Part shown: in pieces, positions 40,419 through 48,589 of the stretch | Numbering within the stretch: the first letter of the stretch is position 1 | How the letters are laid out: each line of letters begins with the position of its first letter | Program-made: the position numbers and the translations under genes | DNA from: JAFECT01 sp963838235 | GTDB taxonomy: Bacteria > Pseudomonadota > Alphaproteobacteria > Caulobacterales > Caulobacteraceae | Assembly: GCA_963838235.1 (NCBI GenBank) | Contig: CAWIQJ010000001.1 | Location: 1-64,000, forward strand | Direction of reading: 5' to 3' | DNA: 64,000 nt | The notes under the pieces: generated by a model | Databases searched by the model: none | Seen by the model: only the letters and a program-made list of their open reading frames with translations | Told to the model about the DNA's origin: nothing

Positions 40419-41998
40419 GAGGCTGTGTGAGAACGCGCTGGCCGCGCGGGTTCGTTAAGCTGAGTAACGCGCGAGACCCTCAGGCCCGCATCGCGTCGAT
40501 CAGCGGCGCGACGCCGAGGATCGCGATCATCGCGCTTCAGATTGTAGGCCAGCACGTGGAGGCTCATCTCGGTTCGCGACCTTTTCGAGGGTCCGCGTCT
40601 TGAAGTGGGTCGCGCCCATCCAGGCCTTGAGCGTGCCGAAGGGGTGCTCGACGGTGGCTCGGCGGATGCGCATGGCGTCGGGCTGTGCGGTCGAGCCGCT
40701 CCTGCATGGCGTCGATGACCGCCTCGTGCTCCCAGCGCTTGATCCGCCGCTCCTTGCCGGCTGTGCACTCGGTCTTCAGCGGGCAGCCGGCGCAGCTGGC
40801 GTGGTCCAGTAGCGATGCAGCGTCATGCCCGTCTCTCGACCGTGGTGAAGCGACGCGGTCAGCGGCTCGCCGGCCGGGCAGCGGTAGACGTCCTCGTCGG
40901 GCAGGTAGACGAAGTCCTGCTTGCCGAAGCGGCCCTCGGCCTTGGCGCCCGAGGTCAGCGGCTTGGGCACGTAGGGCGTGACGCCGAGCGCCTCGCAGGC
41001 CAGCACCTCCTCGCCGCTCGAAGTAGCCGCGGTCGGCCAGCACCTCGAGCGCCTCGACGCCCATCGCCGCCTTGGCCTGCGCCGGCCATGTTCGCGAGCT
41101 GGCCGCGGTCGTGGCCGACGTTGGTGACCTCGTGGGCCACGATCAGGTGGTGCTCGGCGTCGACGGCGGCCTGGACGTTGTAGCCGACGACGCCCGCTGC
41201 CGCTTGCCGCTGGTGGCCATGGCCCGCGCGTCCGGGATCGGTCAGCGAGATCTGCTGGTCGGGCGCGGCCTGCACCCCGGCCTCCAAGCGCCTTGAACGC
41301 CGCCATCTGCTCGCGCAGCTGGGCGATCTTGTCCTTCAGCCGGCCGGACTTGGCCTGCGGCCAGCTCGCCCTCCTGGCGGTCGGCCGTCTCCAGCGCCGC
41401 CAGGTAGCGCGCGATGCTGGCCTCGACCTGCTCCATCCGCTGCTGCAGCTTGGCCCGGGTGAAGTTCTTGTCGCGCGCGTTCACCGCCTTGAACTTGCTG
41501 CCGTCGATCGCCGCCACCGCGTGGCGTGAACAGCTCCAGCCGCCGGCACAGCTCCACGAACTGCCGGCAGGTCGCCCGGATCGCCGGGCCGTTGTCCTTC
41601 CGGAAGTCGGCGATGGTCTTGAAGTCCGGCGCCAGCCGCCCCGTCAGCCACATCAGCTCGACGTTGCGCTGCGCCTCCCGCTCCAGCCGCCGGCTCGACG
41701 CGACCTGGTTGAGGTAGCCGTAGACGTAGATCTTCAGCAGCAGGCCCGGGTGGTAGCCCGGCCGGCCCGTCGCCGCCGGGCTCGACACCCTCGAACCCCA
41801 GCGCTCCCAGGTCCAGCTCGTCGACGAACACGTCGATCACCCGGACCGGGTTCTCCTCGCGACACCTAGTCGTCCAGATATTCCGGAAGCAGAACGCCCT
41901 GCCGGCGATCCTCACCCTCGACGAAGCGCTTCATCGACAACCCCACAGCCTGCGTCGATGAGCGAGCCTAAGCTGCGTCGGCGTTTTCACACAGCCTC
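40419..41998. mobile_element. IS1182-family insertion sequence
   Basis: A 1580-bp element bounded by inverted terminal repeats gaggctgtgtga(g/a)aacgc (left end at 40419, right end at 41998, one mismatch in 18). A 4-bp direct repeat ggtg flanks it at 40415-40418 and 41999-42002. It encodes one leftward transposase filling most of its length. Rejoining the flanks recreates a palindrome (gtccgc...gcggac), so the element sits in an intergenic repeat and not in a gene. Confidence 0.88.
40480..41934 (-). CDS. IS1182-family transposase (many frameshifts)
   Basis: DDE transposase with the N-terminal DUF772 domain, about 480 residues when frames are joined. Seen: MKRFVEGEDRRQGVLLPEYL, LLLKIYVYGYLNQVASSRRL, NVELMWLTGRLAPDFKTIAD, AAIDGSKFKAVNARDKNFTR (first Asp), VVGYNVQAAVDAEHHLIVAHEVTN in two consecutive parts (second catalytic region), VLADRGYFE, CAGCPLKTECTAGKERRIKR and the tail ILGVAPLIDAMRA. 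At least six frame changes are needed, as in neighbouring host genes, so inactivity cannot be concluded. Confidence 0.87.
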
Positions 41999-42055
41999 GG
42001 TGGAAAGCGGACGTTGGCATGGTTGACACGCTCGTCTCGCACGCCCAGCCTGCTC

Positions 42056-42481
42056 ATGTATTCACCCGCAAAGCCGCTTGGAAAGGTGCGATTGAAAGCC
42101 CTATTTGTGTGCTTCTCGCTCGTCGCTATCGCCTCATTTCCTTGCGTGGTGAGGGCGGATGCGCTCGTGACTGCTGACGGCCCTCAAATTAACTCTCCGG
42201 CTCAGCTGCAAGAGCTGAAGCGCAAAGCCCGCTCCGGAGACAACGCGGCGGCTGAGACGCTGTTCTTCGGAAAGCAAGGACTTAATTGGCTTAAACTGGC
42301 CGCCCGTCGGGGCGACTGTAATGCCATAGATACTTTGATCGAAGAAAACACCTGGGCCAGTCGATGGTCTGGCGCGAGATATTGGCTAAGACGATCAGAA
42401 CATTTTTCGTGCGCTAACACACCTGAAAGCCGCAATGAGATTTGCACAAGCATGTATGACTTCGAGTTCACGCGGACGTAA
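42056..42481 (+). CDS. Small exported hypothetical protein
   Basis: About 141 residues. A signal peptide (ALFVCFSLVAIASFPCVVRADA) is followed by a helical region resembling a half TPR/Sel1 repeat (QLQELKRKARSGDNAAAETL, LNWLKLAARRGDCNAIDTLI) and four Cys in the C-terminal 70 residues. Start options are ATG 42056 and GTG 42086; neither has a clear ribosome site. A+T content is clearly higher than the surroundings, and it lies just outside the IS, which suggests recent acquisition. Function unknown. Confidence 0.5.
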   Translation: MYSPAKPLGKVRLKALFVCFSLVAIASFPCVVRADALVTADGPQINSPAQLQELKRKARSGDNAAAETLFFGKQGLNWLKLAARRGDCNAIDTLIEENTWASRWSGARYWLRRSEHFSCANTPESRNEICTSMYDFEFTRT

Positions 42482-42686
42482 TAAAAAGGGCGAAAGCAGG
42501 CGACTGTCGCGCCCTTCGGGGCCTTCTTCTTGGCTACCGTGAAGAGGGACTGTCCGCCCGCCCATGGGTGGAACGCGTGCGACAGAATTGCAGAGGCGCC
42601 GAGGACTGACGTCCGCCTTGGGTCGGTAGCGGTCGGGAGGTCAGAGCCGGAAAGCGGACCCGTCTGACGCCAGCTGGCGCTGGTGA

Positions 42687-42732
42687 GCGGAAAAGCGGGG
42701 ACACGTGCCGGTACATGTCCCCACTTTTCCGC
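42687..42732. repeat. Loop-free 46-bp palindrome
   Basis: Left arm gcggaaaagcggggacacgt and right arm ending ccacttttccgc meet without a spacer; about 20 of 23 positions pair (three mismatches). The centre is cgtgccggtacatg. It would form a cruciform or a strong RNA hairpin. Confidence 0.7.
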
Positions 42733-42839
42733 CGTCGCGCTGAGCGCGCGGCAGATTGCGAGCATGTGGTCTGAGCGCTTGCTGGCGCAACCGAGGTCAC
42801 GAGCGCGAACGCTCCGATCTCGCGGGCGGCGGCCGCAAC

Positions 42840-42870
42840 AAAAAAGGCCGCCGGAGACCGGCGGCCTTTT
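42840..42870 (-). terminator. Intrinsic terminator of the HU gene
   Basis: Stem ggccgccgg / ccggcggcc with a 3-base loop, followed on the minus strand by a run of T (seen as aaaaaa at 42840-42845). It is 23 bases beyond the HU stop codon. Confidence 0.88.
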
Positions 42871-42892
42871 CGTGCCGTTGGAAACGGCGGTC

Positions 42893-43231
42893 TTAGATCG
42901 CTTCCTTGACTTCCTTGGCGGCGCGGAAGGCGAGCTTCTTGCTGGCCTTGATCTTGATCGCCTCGCCGGTCGCCGGGTTGCGGCCCATGCGGGCGGCGCG
43001 CTTGCGGACCTGCAGAATGCCGATGCCGAGGCGGATCTTCTCGCCCTTTTTGAGGTGCTTGACGATCAGGCTGGTCAGGTCGGCCATGATCGCTTCGACG
43101 GTCTTTTTGGACAGGTCGTGGCTGGCGGCGAGGGTGGCGGCAAGTTGCTTGGACGAGACGGTGACAACCTTGGCGGTGGCGGACTTGGGGGCTGCAGCCT
43201 TGGCGGGGGCGGACTTTTTGGCGACGGGCAT
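42893..43231 (-). CDS. HU-family DNA-binding protein with Lys/Ala-rich N-terminal extension
   Basis: A 112-residue nucleoid protein. The HU/IHF core covers residues 25-112: KQLAATLAASHDLSKKTVEA, LKKGEKIRLGIGILQVRKRA and the DNA-binding arm with GRNPATGEAIKIKASKKLAF. The first 22 residues (PVAKKSAPAKAAAPKSATAK) are a basic low-complexity extension not found in HU of E. coli; similar extensions on HU or H1-like proteins bind DNA. It has a strong intrinsic terminator and is divergent from the LanC-like gene. Confidence 0.92.
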   Translation of the reverse strand: MPVAKKSAPAKAAAPKSATAKVVTVSSKQLAATLAASHDLSKKTVEAIMADLTSLIVKHLKKGEKIRLGIGILQVRKRAARMGRNPATGEAIKIKASKKLAFRAAKEVKEAI

Positions 43232-43514
43232 ATGACGAATCCTATGTGGTTGGCTCGCAATCGGCGCCGATCAAGCGGGCGATTCGCGTAACCTAAGCAT
43301 ATGTTGTCGCGCCGTGAAACGGAATGAGCCTTTATTTGCAGGCTCGGAGGCGCTGTCGGAGGCGATTTGAGCGCCTCGATGGGGGGCGAATCGCGCCCCC
43401 GCCTGGACTATCACCGGAGCCCGGGCGGCGACGCGGTCGGGGACCGGGCGCCGCGGTTTGCGCGGCTCGCGGCGTTCCACTAGGTCCTGTGCAGTTCGTC
43501 TTCCTGAGGTCCGG

Positions 43515-44870
43515 ATGTCCATCAACCGCCGGGAATGCTTCAAACAGTCGGCCCTGACGGCGGCGTGGCTCGGTCTCCCGCCCGTCTGGCGGACCGAGCT
43601 CAGCCTGGGGAGCAAGCGTCCCTACCTCGACCTCGCGGTCCGGTGCGCCGAGTGGATCGAGACGTCGCGCCAGCAGACCGACCACGGCGTCCGGTGGCCG
43701 GCCGACCCGTTGCACCCGGAGAACACCGAGCTCGATCTCTACAACGGCGTCGCCGGCGTCGTCGTGTTTCTGGCCGAGCTGCACAGGAGCACCGGCGACC
43801 GCCGCTGGATGATGTCCGCCGCGGCCGGCGCCGACTATCTGATCTCCGAGGTCGCCGCCCAGGGCGACAAGGTCGACTGCGGCCTCTACAGCGGGCTCGC
43901 GGGATTGAGCTTCGCGGTCGCAAGCGTCACGACCGCCGGCGGCGATCAGCGTTTCGATCAGGCCGCTCGCGACATCCTCGGCCGGTTGAAGGCGCGCGCC
44001 CGGGCCGTCGGCGACGGCGTGCAATGGAGCGACGACTACGACGTGATCAGCGGCTCGGCCGGAATCGGGTTGGCCCTGCTCGAAGCGCATCGGCGCTGGG
44101 GCGATGACGAAGCCTTGGGGCTTGCCCGCAAAGCGGGCGTGCGTCTGATCGGGAACGGCGTTGCGGCCGAAGGCGGGACCATGTGGTTCCCGTCAGCGAC
44201 GATCAAGGGGAACTATCCCAACTTCTCGCACGGCACGTCCGGCGTCGGATACTTCCTGGCCAGCCTGTATCATCGCACGCGCGATCGCCGCTTTCTCGAC
44301 GGCGCGCTCGCCGGCGCCCGCTATCTCGACGCGATCGCGACCCGCAAGGACGGCGGCACGCTGATCTTCCACCATGATCCGGGCGGCCGCGATCTCTACT
44401 ATCTGAGCTGGTGTCACGGTCCGGGCGGCACCGCGCGTCTGTTCTATCGACTGCATCAAGCGACCGGCGACCCGCAATGGCTCGACTGGGTGCATTCGCT
44501 CACCCGCGGTTTGCTCGCCGCGGGCGTCCCGGAACAGCGCTCGCCGGGCTACTGGGAAAACATCAGTCAGTGCTGCGGCGACACCGGGATGGGTCAGTAC
44601 TTTCTCGATCTGGAGCGATACCTCGACGACCGGACAGCGCGCGCGATGGTCGAACGCGTCGTCGCCGACACCATGCGCAGACGCACGGATGACTCAGCGG
44701 GACTGCGATGGGTTCAGGCCGAAAACCGGACCGAGCCGGCCAACCGCGTGGCTCAGACCGGGTTCATGCAGGGCGCCGCGGGGGTGGGAACCTTCCTGCT
44801 GCGGCTCGATCGGACGGCGGCGGGCAAGCGTTGGGCCATCGATTTCCCGGACACGCCCTTCGTCGGCTAG
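43515..44870 (+). CDS. Tat-signal LanC-like protein (lanthionine synthetase C family)
   Basis: A 451-residue protein with an alpha/alpha-barrel LanC fold. The N terminus SINRRECFKQSALTAAWLGLP in part matches a twin-arginine signal (RR-x-x-F-K). GG/HG repeats of the fold are at YNGVAGVVVFL, SGSAGIGLALLE, FSHGTSGVGYFLASL and MQGAAGVGTFLLRL. Zinc ligands are WCHGPGG (Cys300) and QCCGDTG (Cys353/Cys354). The second motif is CCG, not the CHG of NisC; CCG with three Cys ligands is known from the ProcM group of lanthipeptide synthetases. No LanB/LanM dehydratase or precursor peptide lies nearby. Start at the ATG at 43515 with gagg upstream. No frameshift. Confidence 0.85.
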   Translation: MSINRRECFKQSALTAAWLGLPPVWRTELSLGSKRPYLDLAVRCAEWIETSRQQTDHGVRWPADPLHPENTELDLYNGVAGVVVFLAELHRSTGDRRWMMSAAAGADYLISEVAAQGDKVDCGLYSGLAGLSFAVASVTTAGGDQRFDQAARDILGRLKARARAVGDGVQWSDDYDVISGSAGIGLALLEAHRRWGDDEALGLARKAGVRLIGNGVAAEGGTMWFPSATIKGNYPNFSHGTSGVGYFLASLYHRTRDRRFLDGALAGARYLDAIATRKDGGTLIFHHDPGGRDLYYLSWCHGPGGTARLFYRLHQATGDPQWLDWVHSLTRGLLAAGVPEQRSPGYWENISQCCGDTGMGQYFLDLERYLDDRTARAMVERVVADTMRRRTDDSAGLRWVQAENRTEPANRVAQTGFMQGAAGVGTFLLRLDRTAAGKRWAIDFPDTPFVG

Positions 44871-44916
44871 GCGCAGCTTCAGTCCTTCACGCTTGGTTCC
44901 GTGCGGCCCGGCAGCG

Positions 44917-45645
44917 CTACCCCGCGCGCCAATCCGGTTGGGCGGCGATGGTGTGCATATGGTCGGTGAGGCCGGTCCAGCCGAGGTTCATCAGCGCGTC
45001 GATGAAGGCGAGGTAAGGCGTGAAGGCGCCGTCTTCGCCCTGCGCATAGGCGATCGGGGAATAGGAGCGGTAGCGGACCGGGAAGGCCGCGTCGGCGAAG
45101 ACACGGTCGGCGGCCATATAGTCCGCGGCCCCGCGCGGTGAGACATAGGTGTCGCCCTCAAGCGCGCGACAGAGTTCCAGTACGTGCTCGGAGCGGCGGC
45201 CGCCACATCCGAGCGCGCTCGCCCGCACCATTTTGCTCTGCAGGCCGAGACGGCGCGCCGCCTGCTCGATAGTGGCGCAGGTCAGGTCGGTGAGGCGCTC
45301 GCGTGGACCGTTCGCGAGCAGGTCGCTGACGAACGCCCAGCCTTCGTCGAACCGCGGCCGTCCGCGATAGGCGGCCTCGATGGCGGCGAGATGGTCTGAC
45401 CGCCACGGCTTGTCTTCGTCGATCTCGATGTCGCGCAGCAGGGTCTGCAGCGGCTGCTTGCGCACCGGCACGCTCAGCATCGCTTCGCCGCCGCCGGGCG
45501 CGAGGATGCGGTTCTTCTGTTGCCACGACTTGCGTTCGAACTGGACATCGTCGAGCAGGACGAACACATCGGTTTGGGCGATCAAGTCGAAATAGCCGAG
45601 GTAAGGCAGGTAGGTCGGCTGCATGATCGCGACCGTGCGGCTCAC
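44917..45645 (-). CDS. WbqC-family protein
   Basis: A 242-residue protein of the WbqC family, found in O-antigen and glycan clusters. Segments VAIMQPTYLPYLGYFDLIAQ and VFVLLDDVQFERKSWQQKNRI are diagnostic; YVSPRGAADYM and VRYRSYSPIAYAQ follow. Biochemical role not firmly known; proposed to act in amino-sugar acylation. It is the downstream partner of the methyltransferase (4-base overlap). Confidence 0.9.
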   Translation of the reverse strand: MSRTVAIMQPTYLPYLGYFDLIAQTDVFVLLDDVQFERKSWQQKNRILAPGGGEAMLSVPVRKQPLQTLLRDIEIDEDKPWRSDHLAAIEAAYRGRPRFDEGWAFVSDLLANGPRERLTDLTCATIEQAARRLGLQSKMVRASALGCGGRRSEHVLELCRALEGDTYVSPRGAADYMAADRVFADAAFPVRYRSYSPIAYAQGEDGAFTPYLAFIDALMNLGWTGLTDHMHTIAAQPDWRAG

Positions 45646-46304
45646 GAGGGCGTCACCCCGCTGATCACCAGATCGCTGTTGGGCGCGATGAGCACGCCCG
45701 ACTGGATGTTGTCGAAACTGACCCGCAGCACCACCATGTCCTGAAGGTCGAGCGTCTTGCGCAGCAGGGTCACCGCCTCGGCGTCGTCATAGAAGTGATT
45801 GATCAGCCCGGCCTCGCCGGTCTCCCGGGTCGAGAGCCGCCAGCTGTGGGGCGCGACCGCTTCGCCGCGGCCGCAGCGGTAATCCTCCCGCGTGCGCAGC
45901 CGCACGAAGACTTCGCAACCCGGTTTCAGCCGCGGCGCGAAATCCGTCAGCAGTCGCTCCGCGTTCCCGGCGCCGAGATAGTAGAGGCTGCTGGGCGCCA
46001 GCAGGACGTCCCACGGTCCGTCGAGCTCGGGCGGCGAAACCTTGGACAGGTCCGCGACCACCAGGGTCGCGTCATCGCGCAGGTTCCAGCGCGCATCATC
46101 GATCGCCCGCGCGTCGATGTCGGCGCCGGCGACGCGCCAGCCGAACGCCTGATAGAGCGCGAGATTGGAGGCCGAGCCACAGCCAAGCTCGACCACACGG
46201 CACGGCGCGACCTTGGGTCGCCGGTCGAGGCCGCGCCGGAAAAAATGCCGGACCAAGAACTCATCCGGGAACCTCAGGCCGCGAATTTCCGTCAGGGGCC
46301 GCAA
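45642..46304 (-). CDS. SAM-dependent methyltransferase in the pseudaminic acid region
   Basis: A 220-residue class I methyltransferase. Motif I is VVELGCGSASNLALYQAFG, followed by VAGADIDARAIDDARWNL and the post-motif DVLLAPSSLYYLGAGNAERLL. The N terminus RPLTEIRGLRFPDEFLVRHFFRRGLDR occurs again in the adjacent truncated gene. Coupled to WbqC by a 4-base overlap. It probably methylates a glycan or its precursor (inference from context). Confidence 0.82.
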   Translation of the reverse strand: MRPLTEIRGLRFPDEFLVRHFFRRGLDRRPKVAPCRVVELGCGSASNLALYQAFGWRVAGADIDARAIDDARWNLRDDATLVVADLSKVSPPELDGPWDVLLAPSSLYYLGAGNAERLLTDFAPRLKPGCEVFVRLRTREDYRCGRGEAVAPHSWRLSTRETGEAGLINHFYDDAEAVTLLRKTLDLQDMVVLRVSFDNIQSGVLIAPNSDLVISGVTPS

Positions 46305-46306
46305 CG

Positions 46307-46537
46307 CTAGTGTCCCGAATCCAAAAATCGCATCGCTTTGTGGAGGCCGGTGACGGCCCCGCTGAAGACCAGCGGCAAGGCGAGATTGGCGCCGGTTCCC
46401 GAACCCAGCTCCACCATACGCCCGGGCCTGCGGTCCAGTCCTTGCTTGAAGAACCGGCGCGTGACGGGGGCGTCAGGGTATTTCAGGCCTTTGATTTCGC
46501 GCAGATGTCGCACGCCGTATCGCCCGTCCGCGTTCAT
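46307..46537 (-). pseudogene. Truncated paralogue of the adjacent methyltransferase
   Basis: 76 residues beginning MNADGRYGVRHLREIKGLKY, with FFKQGLDRRPGRMVELGSGTGANLAL, closely parallel to the first 60 residues of the next gene (46304-45642). After motif I it diverges (VFSGAVTGLHKAMRFLDSGH) and stops, so two thirds of the methyltransferase domain is missing. The two copies are in tandem and 2 bases apart, which points to duplication followed by deletion. An annotation as an intact small gene is possible but unlikely to be functional. Confidence 0.75.
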
Positions 46538-46600
46538 CTCTAGACTTGAGAATCGCACGGTTCGGTGATTTGCCGAACACGAAGTTAAGCAAGGACAACC

Positions 46601-47389
46601 ATGATCCTGGCGGTGCTGCAGGCGCGGATGAGTTCGACCCGCCTGCCGGGCAAGGTGATGAAGCCGCTGCTCGGCGAGCCCATGATCCTGCGCCAGCTCG
46701 ACCGTCTGCGTCATGCGGATCGGATCGACCGGCTGGTGGTGGCGACCAGCGACCATACCTCCGACGACCCGCTTGCGGCCGGGCTGAGGGAGGCCGGCGT
46801 CGAGGTTCATCGCGGGCCACTCGACGACGTGCTGGCGCGGTTCGCCGGCGCCGTGCGCGCGTTCGGGCCGGCGTCGCACGTGGTGCGCCTGACCGCGGAC
46901 TGCCCGCTCGCCGACTGGCGGGTGATCGACTCCTGTATCGATTTCCACCTCGACGGTAAGTTCGACTACACGTCCAACGACCTGGAGCGGACCTTTCCGC
47001 ACGGCCTCGATGTGGAGGTGATGACCACGGCGGCGCTGGGCATCGCCGCGCGTGAAGCGTCGGCCGGGGAAGAGCGCGAGCACGTGACGCCCTTCCTCTA
47101 TCGCCGGCCCGAACGGTTTCGGTTGGGGTCGCTGACCCAGGCCGTTGATCAGAGCGCCGAGCGATGGACGGTGGACACCCAGGCCGACTTCGACTTCGTG
47201 CGCCGGGTCTACGAGCGGCTCTATCCGACGAACGCTGCGTTCACCACCGAGGATGTGATGGCGCTCGACTTCCGCCACACGGCGGTGGACGCTTACGGTC
47301 GTATAGATATTACCGCAGAGAACCAGAGAAAGAAAAGCCGCAGAGACCGCAGGCGGTGCCGAATGTCCTCCATCGCGCGATTTTTTTAG
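46601..47389 (+). CDS. pseF: Cytidylyltransferase of the SpsF/PseF type
   Basis: About 262 residues. CTP-transferase fold: MILAVLQARMSSTRLPGKVM (nucleotide loop), MILRQLDRLRHADRIDRLVVATSD, VVRLTADCPLADWRVID with the metal-binding Asp. It probably charges pseudaminic acid with CMP, since pseB, pseC, pseI and pseG are close; SpsF-type enzymes with other sugars are the alternative. The last 25 residues (after about 47310) are arginine-rich and encoded by an inserted-looking repeat, so the native C terminus is probably near VDAYGRIDI. Divergent from the truncated methyltransferase. Confidence 0.82.
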   Translation: MILAVLQARMSSTRLPGKVMKPLLGEPMILRQLDRLRHADRIDRLVVATSDHTSDDPLAAGLREAGVEVHRGPLDDVLARFAGAVRAFGPASHVVRLTADCPLADWRVIDSCIDFHLDGKFDYTSNDLERTFPHGLDVEVMTTAALGIAAREASAGEEREHVTPFLYRRPERFRLGSLTQAVDQSAERWTVDTQADFDFVRRVYERLYPTNAAFTTEDVMALDFRHTAVDAYGRIDITAENQRKKSRRDRRRCRMSSIARFF

Positions 47390-47453
47390 GAGGTCGCTTC
47401 GCGAGCTCCCTCTTCTGCGTCCTCTGCGTCTTCTCTGCGATCTCTGCGGTAGA
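47311..47453. repeat. Imperfect inverted repeat (ctctgcg-type) overlapping the 3' end of pseF
   Basis: Left part taccgcagagaaccagagaa with ccgcagagaccgcagg; right part ctctgcgtcttctctgcg with atctctgcggtaga. The ends (taccgcagaga / tctctgcggta) are exact complements over 11 bp and the inner part is an imperfect mix of the same 6- to 7-base words. It contains a T7 run near 47382. It supplies the last codons and the stop of pseF and the space before pseG. Confidence 0.7.
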
Positions 47454-47470
47454 ATCTTTGCCTGGAGACG

Positions 47471-48514
47471 TCAGCGCTTCGTGATGAAGTTTAGGAAAGC
47501 GTCTGCGACGCGTGACGCACCCAGGCCGTCGCAGAGCTTGGCGCTTTGGGCGGATAGGCGCGCGCACCGTTCAGGACTGCGCATCAGGCCGGTGAAGGCG
47601 CGGTCGAAGGCGGCTTCGAAATCGGAGGCTCGCGCGTCGGCGAGTTCGACGGCGCCATGGTTCGCGAGCCAGGCGCCGAGGGCGGCCTGGTTGTCGGCCA
47701 ACACCACCAGCACAGCGGCGAGGCCGAGGGTGCAGCGCTCCCAGACACTGGCCCCGCCGGCGCCGACGCAGAGGTCGGCTTCCGACATCAGCGACGCCAT
47801 GTCTTCCACAGCGATGTGGACGCGCACGCGCGGATCGCGCGCCGCCAGGGCCGTCATTCTCGCTTCGCTTGCGGCGCCCGGGCCGAGCACCACGTCGAGC
47901 GACGTTTCGCCGAGACGCGAAAGCATGCGGTCGACCACGCGGGCGGTGATCCCGCCCACGTCCGTCAATCCCATGGACACCATTACGCGCCGAACCGGCC
48001 CCTGCGCGCTGCGACGCGCCAGGGTCTCTGCACGCAAGGCGGCGAAGCGCGGGCGCACCGGGGCGTACCCCGGTCCGAGCAGAAGCCGCGCGCCGGGCGG
48101 AACGAGGCCGTCGTAATCCCGCGCGCCGATGCCGGGGTCGGGCTCGACGATCAGGTCGCCGTGCAGCGGCCGGTCGGTGAGATCGTCGATGATCAGGGTC
48201 GGCTTGCCGTGTGCAATGGCGCGGTGGGCCTCTGCGTCGAGACGGAAACTGTCGAAAACAAGGGCGTCGAACCCGACCGCCGCCTGCGCTGCGTCCTCAG
48301 CCAGTATCGCGGGATCGGCGTCGCGCGCCGCGATCCGCCCGACCTCGGGACCCGCGAACAGGTCGAGGATGCCGGCCGCCGGCGGCGAGGCCATGAAGGC
48401 GGTGGCCGCGCCCCGCGCCCTAAGCGCCTCGGCCAGGGTCAGGCAGCGCATGACGTGGCCACCGCCGATCTCGGGGCCCGCGTCGGCGACGAAGAGGATC
48501 CGCAGCGCGCTCAT
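47471..48514 (-). CDS. pseG: UDP-2,4-diacetamido-2,4,6-trideoxy-L-altropyranose hydrolase PseG
   Basis: A 347-residue GT-B-fold nucleotidase that releases UDP from the altrose intermediate (fourth Pse step). Hallmark GGGHVMRCLTLAEALRARG near the N terminus, LIIDDLTDRPLHGDLIVEPD, VMVSMGLTDVGGITARVVDR, and DLCVGAGGASVWERCTLGL are intact. Oriented against pseF; single gene with its own promoter region shared with the TonB receptor. Confidence 0.93.
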   Translation of the reverse strand: MSALRILFVADAGPEIGGGHVMRCLTLAEALRARGAATAFMASPPAAGILDLFAGPEVGRIAARDADPAILAEDAAQAAVGFDALVFDSFRLDAEAHRAIAHGKPTLIIDDLTDRPLHGDLIVEPDPGIGARDYDGLVPPGARLLLGPGYAPVRPRFAALRAETLARRSAQGPVRRVMVSMGLTDVGGITARVVDRMLSRLGETSLDVVLGPGAASEARMTALAARDPRVRVHIAVEDMASLMSEADLCVGAGGASVWERCTLGLAAVLVVLADNQAALGAWLANHGAVELADARASDFEAAFDRAFTGLMRSPERCARLSAQSAKLCDGLGASRVADAFLNFITKR

Positions 48515-48589
48515 GCCTCCGCCCTAGCTTGGTTCTCGCCGCGACGATAGACGCACGCGCGTCGCCGATCTCGCGCTAAGCTGGCCCCC

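Larger units (their letters stand above)
42482..42892. other. Intergenic region with repeats but no gene
   Basis: About 410 bases between the small exported protein and the hupB stop. It holds a degenerate copy of the palindrome hit by the IS (acgtccgccttgggtcgg near 42609), a loop-free 46-bp palindrome (42687-42732) and the HU terminator. No open frame with coding character. Confidence 0.6.

Noticed and set aside
46307..46345. IS end at the truncated methyltransferase break (ctagtgtcccgaat)
   Set aside because: The sequence faintly recalls transposon ends, but there is no matching inverted end or transposase nearby.
46550..46600. Possible sigma-54 promoter upstream of pseF (gcac...ttgc)
   Set aside because: The spacing between the two halves is too long for the -24/-12 consensus.
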